Assembly: GCF_000485595.1 (NCBI RefSeq)
Contig: NW_014577082.1
Location: 73,653 to 113,199 of the forward strand
Source: Priapulus caudatus
Lineage: Eukaryota > Priapulida > Priapulimorpha > Priapulimorphida > Priapulidae
Direction: 5' to 3'
Length of the DNA stretch: 39,547 nt
The first letter of the stretch is position 1. Each line of letters starts with the position of its first letter. Below, piece after piece: positions 32,048-39,547 of the stretch. The notes beneath the pieces were generated by a model. The model was not told the origin of the DNA. It saw nothing but the letters and a program-made list of their open reading frames with translations, and made no database searches. Both the position numbers and the translations under genes were made by a program.

Positions 32048-34691
32048 GGAGCGTTCGGCGGTTAGTTTTTATGAAGGAAAGTTGATGTACAGTGACACAA
32101 CAGTGGAACTGTTGAATGGAGAGTACGGTAGTAGGGCCTATTTGCTGATGTGCGTTCATATTATTTTCAGTTTTTACTGGACTCTGTCCCAAGTGCCTGG
32201 TGCCTAGGTCACTGCTTTCAAATGCATGTCATTAAAAACATTGAGCTAGAAAAAAACAGAAAACAATCCCTTGCTTATATAATTAGGTGTATGAAAAAAA
32301 GGGAGACAAACTGCCCACTTGCACGGACACTGACTTTACTCTTATTGATGCATTGCTGGGACATTACTATGTACATCATTGTAATATAGTACATGGTAGA
32401 TGGATCATGATGTAGACCCTCCTTTTGCAATTTTTTGTATGGTGTACCTACAATACTATTTTGGACTTAAAACTCTAAGGAAACGTCTTGAACTTGAACT
32501 TGAAATTAGAACAGGTGCAATTTAGAGTGGAGTGGATTGGTGAGGCCCGCAACAACCACAGAAATCTTTATCGAACTGTTAAATATATTTAGAAATAGTG
32601 TTTCTATCATAAAACCTTATAATACCTGCGTCAACTGTTGTAGGTTCTCAGTTTGTATGTATTTTTTACAGTGTAACCCACTGGGCCCTATAATGGGAGG
32701 AAACTTTACCATGATTGAGCAAACATAAAAATCTTAATGATATATCAGAAATCCACACAGAAGCTTAGGAATGTCAGTAATAAGGGTTAGCTGAGCCCCC
32801 TGCTAGCATCCTTACGTGCATATGTATGTGTGTGCTTGTGTGGGGGTGTGTATATCATTCTTATGCTGCTTACTGGCCTAATATCCTAAGCCCAAAGAAA
32901 TACACGAAATGTATGCTCAGGTGTACTTTATGCATATATGATGGTAAAACGTTGGTGTATAAACAGATTACCATATATATACTGTCACTTTATAAGTCAA
33001 CCATGTGTACAAGATGTCCTAAAATGTTAGCTTAGAATTTGGGTTTAGGCCTACTATGTATACTCGCTGTATAGTTTATCCCATTTACCACAGGACAAAA
33101 CAAGTAGACCATCTTATCTAGCACTCGCTGCTGGCATCTCTTACCATAACTAAACTGAAACTCTTGCTTGATAACTTATCTAACATCATCTATAATATAA
33201 AATAGTGAAATGCAAAATTATTAAATAAACACCTACTACACCGCACACCATTTCCTTCACCTGGAATGCAGAATCAATTATCTTATCGTAATGTAGACAT
33301 TAATACCAGAATATTGTTAATGTTTTTGAAAAGGCATCGCGTAAATGCTGACTAAAATTATTAACATTAATCTTGGCTGTGTTAGTAACAGTTACCCTTC
33401 TGTAAAAATAACATCAGTGGGTTAAACTTGTTTGCAAATGCAGGAAATTAAGTTGCATGCCTTATACGTGAGTAGCTGAGACCTATACATAACTATAATA
33501 TGGCACACTGGAAATCCGATACTACGCCACAGTCCGTTCTTAGAGGTTGACACTTTATACGTGTTGTGTAAGACAATAACTGGTTTTGAAAAATAACAAT
33601 TAAGCTTTTGAAAGCCGATTTTCAAGGCTTTCTCGACTTTCTGGCATGAAGTGGTAAATAGTTGCATATATTTCACTATCGATTTATATAGTTAGCTGAC
33701 TGATACATAAAGTTTTAGTACACCATCACTGTAACTTGATTCGTAACCTAAATCGAAATCCGACGTCAAAGCTGTTAAATCCCATTTGTATCTTATTCGA
33801 ATGATGCAGAAGTACGAGTAACTAACAGGCAATCCTGTCGTTGTGACAATCTGAATGAAAATCCTATTTAATGGCTCCTGGTAGCATCCTTTTCATCAGC
33901 ACTGCTGCCCCACTGATCTATTAAGCACCGTAATCGTAATACGCAAACGTTTCACTATAATATCATTAGACTGTGCTCCGCTCATATTCATGGCTGCTAT
34001 CTTATGAATCCTTGTATTTTACTGTATGTCATAGAGCACACCAAAAAACGTTTCCAGGAGCTAAACAATTTCTTGCATGTGTGGCATGTGGATGTACTCT
34101 CGTTTAGATATCTATTGTGAAATATAATGAGCTGATCTGCCAGCAAGAAAATGGGTACTCATCATTATCAGAATAGTAATTAAAGTTGGAGCTCAAATGC
34201 TAGTTAAGAAATGTAATTAGAAAATTTAAATGTAAATTTATTATTTTTAAGAATTGGCAAGGATTTTTAGCCATCAAAATTTAGATTGTCAGGCAGAAAA
34301 TAGATCCTACAAATCCTACATTGATGTTTCTTCTGCAGGCTCTTCCATGCCTTTAATAAGTATAGCTAATGATCTGTGACATTGCATAAATCTTCAGACA
34401 TGCCTTAAAATTGCCTTTGGCTCCTGCTTGTGTTTACTTTTGATAATCCTAGCACAGTCATAGTGGGGTTTCACAGCTTGATGTATACGTCTCCAATGTC
34501 TGATCGATGTTACCTGTTATTTGTGTTGCTTATGACATGTGTAATTTCACTACAATTGGTACACTCTGAAAAAAATCCTCTGATAATCCTGGGAAAACTC
34601 TGTTATGATAATGAATAGACTAAAACCAAGTAGATTTCAATTTCTATTGAAATAATATTGGCTCATTATCATTCAAGTGGACTGATTATAT

Positions 34692-34733
34692 CAGGAGTTA
34701 ATATGACAAATTATTTGTCATTATTAACTCCTG
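34692..34733. repeat. Hairpin, copy 2
   Basis: Counterpart of 23556-23598 with one A missing in the left arm (GTTAATATGACAAA). Confidence 0.8.
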
Positions 34734-35329
34734 ATTATATGGGGGTTGAACAGGTGGCCGCCGGCAAAATGGCTGCTAATTTCGCGCACTGCTATATACT
34801 TATGACACAATACGTATCACCATATACAATTTTGCGTAAAATCAATTGATGCGTCATGCGTATTCTCTGCCCATCAATGCCTATAATTTTCTGCTGTATG
34901 CAGGCAGATATATGAGTTTGCTAGTTTTGCTGCTAATAATTGCTGATTATACGGTGAATTCCGAGACCATTACTATTTTCAAAAGATGTTCAATGTGTTC
35001 TTAGCGAATGAAGTTTCTTTAAAAAAAATCGCGTCGAAAAATGCTGCATTTAGCGAATCGGCTTTAACGGTTGTAATGCGGTTATTATAATTACCCGAGT
35101 CTCCAATTTGGATTCTAAATTTATAATTTTCGAAATTTGATGATTGTTGTCGAGCTAGATGTGTGTCGTATCGCACATTCACAAGCTGTTACATGGTTGT
35201 ACAGTCGTTGAGCCCGGCCAAATTGACGTTCGTGCGTGCATGCAGTCTTCATCTCGCGTGTGCACTCAGGAGCTCGCGATGAGCTTCATGTCTATATTAA
35301 TCACTGGTCACATTATTTTCTGCGTGCAG

Positions 35330-35420
35330 GAAGGCAGCCCTACAACTGGCCAGCGTGGGCGATTTCTCCAGCCTGAGGAATGCGATCAAAGAAGCGATTC
35401 TCTCCTTGCTTCCCGATGCG
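35330..35420 (+). CDS. Internal exon of an unrecognised gene, copy 2
   Basis: A 91-nt block between CGTGCAG and GTGAGT. In phase 1 it reads KAALQLASVGDFSSLRNAIK then EAILSLLPDA. It differs from copy 1 only by an added G in the second codon, so one of the two copies has an error in length or phase. Confidence 0.5.
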
Positions 35421-36889
35421 GTGAGTTCCAGCCGTTCGGCATCCTTCTAGCAGAGAGTACACACGTGCTTGACTGCATGCTGGAATGGCGATGACGCACG
35501 CTGTCGATGCCAAATGCCGCTGCACTGCGCATGATGCAGATAGGCATGCTTTCTTAATAACATCGATTTATGTGTAAACAGAGAAGGTGTAGGATATGTA
35601 ATTTTGTCAGCACATACAGATGCCTCAAGGGATGCAGCCAAGATGAGCAGGCTTCACTCGATGTTTCTTCTGGATATATAATATGGATTTTAGATCTCCG
35701 GCAATATCCGTTCTCGGTACAATCTCCAGCACGATATTAAAGAAGCTGATTGCACTGAGCAGTCGCTGATGGATTATATAGAGTATGCCGTACATGTAGT
35801 ACCCCCGCACGAATACACGTGCATCGATACACCGTGCACACTCACACATGTACACGCAATGCAAGCACGCATGCATAGTGCATACACGCTCTATACGCAC
35901 TCACTCATATCTATATATAATTATATAGGCATGCAAGCACACGCACGCATCATGTACGCACGATTGCACTGGCATATTGGAATGTACATTCGTACGCACG
36001 CACGTGCGCACGTAGGCATGCATGTAAACACACACTGGTATATATAAGCAAGAGCTAATAATACTAGAGTGGACAACGCGAAAAACTGGAAAATAGTACT
36101 ATTTCACGACCAACATTATTCTACTTTGGCCTTGCCATTAAGCAGAATTCTTTTGGTTTTATTAGTTTTACATCCTAACAACAATATAATTCTATGCCTC
36201 ATTTTCAGTGTACATGCATCCTAAGATGCATTATTTGTTAGTAAAAGATCAAGTTGTTTTTCAAAAACAAATAATTTGTGAAAATTATATCTGTTTTACA
36301 CACAATAAAAATAACCTAGAATATCACCATTTCGTAGTTTATTTGTGTAACTTATAGGCTATTTAATTAGAATGCTAAATAAAAATTACAGGTTATTATA
36401 AATGGCTTGAAGTGCTATTGATCGGCGAATGTAATACCATTAACTCACACCTGGCTCCATGAAGAATGATGTGGTTTATGTGGCACGAAATTCAACACTG
36501 ACATCAATTTGTAGAGAACGTAAGAGTTTTGGCATCCGCTCTATTAACTGTTAAAGTGATTTATTTTGGATATGTTTTAAAATGTCTCTATTCAGAGATT
36601 ATTGTATGTGATGAGAACCAAGATTTTGACCCCAACTTGATCCTTATCGATGAAATAACTGCGTTTTATTTACATTTGGCGTTTCGTCGTCATCCGTTCA
36701 GATTCTCGGCATCTGACAGCGCTGCTCTGCGTGTACCACCCAGATAATTGTATGAGTAGTCGGCGCCATGTATGGCAGGGATTTATATGATAAATTATTC
36801 AGATGAGATCGCTACGGCTAATTAGGCTCGCAGACAGCTCAATATTTCACAAAGATGGCCGTGGCGAGGCTGAGAAGCAGCTTCGGCAG

Positions 36890-37860
36890 TAGAGCCTCAC
36901 AATAGAGCCTCACAATGTAAGCTCACAGTGTAAGCTCACATTAGGGCCTCACAGTCACAGTAGGGCATCAAGCTGTAAGCTCACAGTAGGGCATCACAGT
37001 GTAAGCTCACAGTAGAGCCTCACAGTAGAGTCTCACAGTGTAAGCTCACAGTAGAGCCTCACAGTGTAAGCTCCACAATAGAGCCCTCACAGTGTAACCT
37101 CACAGTAGAGCCCTCACAGTGTAAGCCACCAGTAGAGCCTCACAGTGTAAAGCTCACAGTAGAGTCTTACAGTAGAGCCTCAGAAGCTTGTATGCCTCAC
37201 AGTGTAAGCTCACAGTAGAGCTCACAGTATAAGCTCACATAGAGCCCTCACAGTGTAACCGTCACAGTAGAGCCTCACAGTGTTAAGCTCACAGTAGAGC
37301 TCACAGGGTAAGCTCACAGTTAGAGCTACAGCTGTAAGCTCACGTAGAGCTCCACAGTGTAAGGCTACAGTAGAGCTCCACAGTATAAGGCTCACAGTAG
37401 AGCCTCACAGTGTAAGCTCACAGTAGAACCTCACAGTTTAAGCTCACAGTAGAGCTCCACAGTGTAAGCTCACAGTAGAGCCTCACAGTGTAAGCTCACA
37501 GTAGAGCCTCACAGTAGAGCCTCACAGTGTAAGCTCACAGTAGAGCCTCACAGTGTAAGCTCACAGTAGAGCCTCACAGTGTAAGCTCACAGTAGAGCCT
37601 CACAGCGTAAGCTCACAGTAGAGCCTCACAGTGTAAGCTCACAGTAGAGCCTTACAGTGTAAGCTCACAGTAGAGCCTCACAATGTAAGCTCACAGTAGA
37701 GCCTTACATGTAAGCTCACAGTAAGCCTACAGTGTAAGCTCATCAAGTAGAGCCTCACAGTGTAAGCTCACAGTAGAGCCTCACAGTGTAAGCTCACAGT
37801 AGAGCCTCACAGTGGAACCTCACAGTAGAGCCTCACAGTAGACCTTCACAGTTAGCCACG
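36890..37860. repeat. Minisatellite with ~26-bp unit
   Basis: About 970 bp of tandem units made of two half-units, CACAGTAGAGCCT and CACAGTGTAAGCT, with point variants and indels. There are no unique spacers. Only ~40 bp of it remain at the end of block copy 1 (25725-25768). Confidence 0.95.
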
Positions 37861-38734
37861 TAGCAGCGCTGTGGTTGCACTGCATTTACAGATTGTGAAG
37901 CCAACTGGTTGTTTCTATGGCAGCCAAAACTAGGTTAACGATATAATGGCGTCATGAATGAACGCGCAGTGGTGGTGTTACTAGTGGGAAGCAGCTGTCC
38001 TTAATTGTGTTATCTCTTGGTGGCTTATTCTTTGAAACGAGCGAGCTATACTTTGCACTCTTGCAGCAACATCTTTTTGTGTGGTTAGAGTAATTCTGGA
38101 TACGCGCGAGTGCGGAGTCAAATACTCACCGGTTTTTTTTGGAATGTCCCTGAAAATTCTGCTGTTTAGCAGCAATCTGTGAAACACTTGTTACAATGCT
38201 GCGTTTAGTGAACGTTTCTAAATCGTATTTTGCACGAATGTACAGCAGACAACATGCTTGTTTATGTATTATTATTGTCTGTTGTGTTGGACTTCAGACT
38301 AGCTGCAGTCTCCCTCATTTTGCCGTCAACTCTCTGAGAGTAAAAATCCCAATTCACTCCCGTAAGAAATTGTTAATTTCTGCCTCTGCTGCGGTTGTGT
38401 GTACATTTCTACATGTTTACATTTCTATTTATAACGTGGTATCGAATACACAGCTTCACCCTGGTGTGCATGCGCATACTCATCCTATAATATCATGTAT
38501 TTCGCACACGTCAGGAATTTCGCGCGACACCGGAGCTAAATATATAATAGTCTCGCTAGCAATTACTTACACTGATTGATGTCCGCTATTAATGTGTTGC
38601 TATTACCAGTCGGGCACTGGTCTGTCTATGTTCGTAAATGAAAGACTTGGAGAGTACCGGGTACGGTGTTTACTGTAGTAAACTACGGCTCTATCAACGG
38701 CATACATGTAGCTTAACCACTCATCAGATATATG
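37861..38734. other. Unassigned stretch
   Basis: An open frame of 127 codons (38196-38579) exists, but its composition is typical of chance (Cys/Ile/His-rich, ends in CATA-type text) and it has no recognised domain. Nothing else is seen. Confidence 0.4.
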
Positions 38735-39385
38735 TACGTATTTGCATGGCATATAAAGTCAATATGATGAGTGGACTCATTACTGACCTTTCGCATCGCC
38801 AACATAAATACGAGTGGACGCAGCACTCGCCCGTTGTGTAGTAAATAAGTGAGTTAGTATTTTAAATATTTTTCTCATTCTCGAAGTAAAGAAAAATAAA
38901 ATGGACCTAGTTAGTAGTACTAACTATTTCTATATATAACAGTTAACAAATAAGAGTGCAACAGACCCTATGCATATAAGAGTGGGCCCATTACTGAGCC
39001 GTCGTATATAAGAGTGATCACACTATAGTACCCTGATTATATATGAGTGGACCCACTACGCACCCTTCGTATATAAGTTATAACAACAGTAGGCCCACTA
39101 CTCACCCTTCGTATATATAACAGTGGGCCCACTACTAAACTTTTGTATATAACAGTGGGCCCACTACTACACCTTTACATATAAGAGTAAACTCAATACT
39201 GACGCTTAACATAGTATACAAAAGTGGATCTACTACTCGCCCTGCGTGTATCACAGGTGACCCAGTAGTTACTGACCGCGCGTATGTAAAAGTGGACCCA
39301 CTACTGACCTTGCGTGTATACGAGTGGTTCCAGTAATCGCATCTCACATAATGGTCAGACTGGACCGAGTACTGATGCTTCAGGC
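38735..39385. repeat. Degenerate tandem repeat, ~35-40 bp unit
   Basis: Repeated text of the form TATATAAGAGTGGGCCCACT then ACTCACCCTTCG, with heavy divergence, seen about a dozen times. The best-kept units lie at 39095-39180. The last ~160 bases of the window show no further units. Confidence 0.75.
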
Positions 39386-39547
39386 GCAATAACAGTGCGT
39401 TCTTACCTCAGTGTCACGTATGTCGAACTCGCCTATACATAAAGAAAGGCGTGGAGGTGTTTTGTACTGCATTTCGTGGCTTATAAGACATGCGTCTTTA
39501 CTTTAAAAATTCCCTCTACAGACCACCTTGCTTCCAATAAGCCGAAG

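Larger units (their letters stand above)
32048..36918. repeat. Duplicated ~4.85-kb block, copy 2
   Basis: Collinear with 20933-25768, with mostly one-base indels. It contains the second hairpin (34692-34733) and the second copy of the unknown exon. Unlike copy 1 it continues into a full-length minisatellite. The remaining sequence is AT-rich and without coding signal. Confidence 0.9.

Noticed and set aside
36890-37860. CRISPR-like array
   Set aside because: Repeats are head-to-tail without unique spacers and the context is an animal genome; it is a minisatellite.
38196-38579. 127-codon plus-strand open frame
   Set aside because: No domain, no splice context and chance-like composition; its length alone is not enough.
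1-39547. tRNA, rRNA or bacterial operon features
   Set aside because: None was seen by eye. Structured RNA search was not possible here, so small RNAs cannot be excluded.

Overview
This window looks like a piece of a draft animal genome, probably a marine or other invertebrate; the species cannot be told from the sequence. Reasons are the short exons (48-163 nt) with GT/AG splice sites, AT-rich introns full of microsatellites and minisatellites, old transposon debris, and a 25-N scaffold gap at 32023-32047. Nothing bacterial, viral or plasmid-like is seen.

The one securely identified gene is a plus-strand gelsolin/villin-family actin-binding protein. Nine clean exons between 1158 and 6264 splice into 1068 nt (356 codons) without a frame break, running from the C-terminal half of gelsolin repeat 3 through repeats 4 and 5. 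Repeat 6 follows after a 1.65-kb minisatellite. It is present up to three times: copy A (8700-10072, full of small indels), copy B (only the last large exon, 25819-25944, intact) and copy C (27911-29178, mixed quality). Repeats 1, 2 and the start of repeat 3 are not in the window. An orphan exon-like block at 409-502 does not fit the gelsolin chain.

Between copies A and B lies accessory sequence. At 12083-17475 is a composite element with diverged inverted repeats (about 600 bp) at its ends, ~73-bp direct repeats outside them, and a decayed minus-strand ORF of a repetitive metazoan protein family. Other items are a hAT-like terminus (18667), telomere-like TTAGGG tracts (19929-20022), two copies of a ~255-290 bp inverted-repeat element (20063-20350 and 20431-20684), and a long interrupted palindrome (20393-21098). 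The second small element has a 9-bp target duplication, and its empty site survives in the other palindrome arm.

A ~4.85-kb block (20933-25768) carrying one unrecognised exon is repeated after the N gap at 32048-36918. That copy runs into a ~970-bp minisatellite with a ~26-bp unit, then unassigned sequence and a degenerate tandem repeat (38735-39385). The duplicated blocks differ mostly by single-base insertions and deletions in exons and introns alike, and their edges fall in minisatellites, a palindrome or the gap. The simplest reading is uncollapsed haplotypes or misjoined, poorly polished long-read sequence rather than genuine gene triplication. No new multi-gene system is evident; the best candidate novelty is the inverted-repeat element at 12083-17475 and its relative at 31255-31990.
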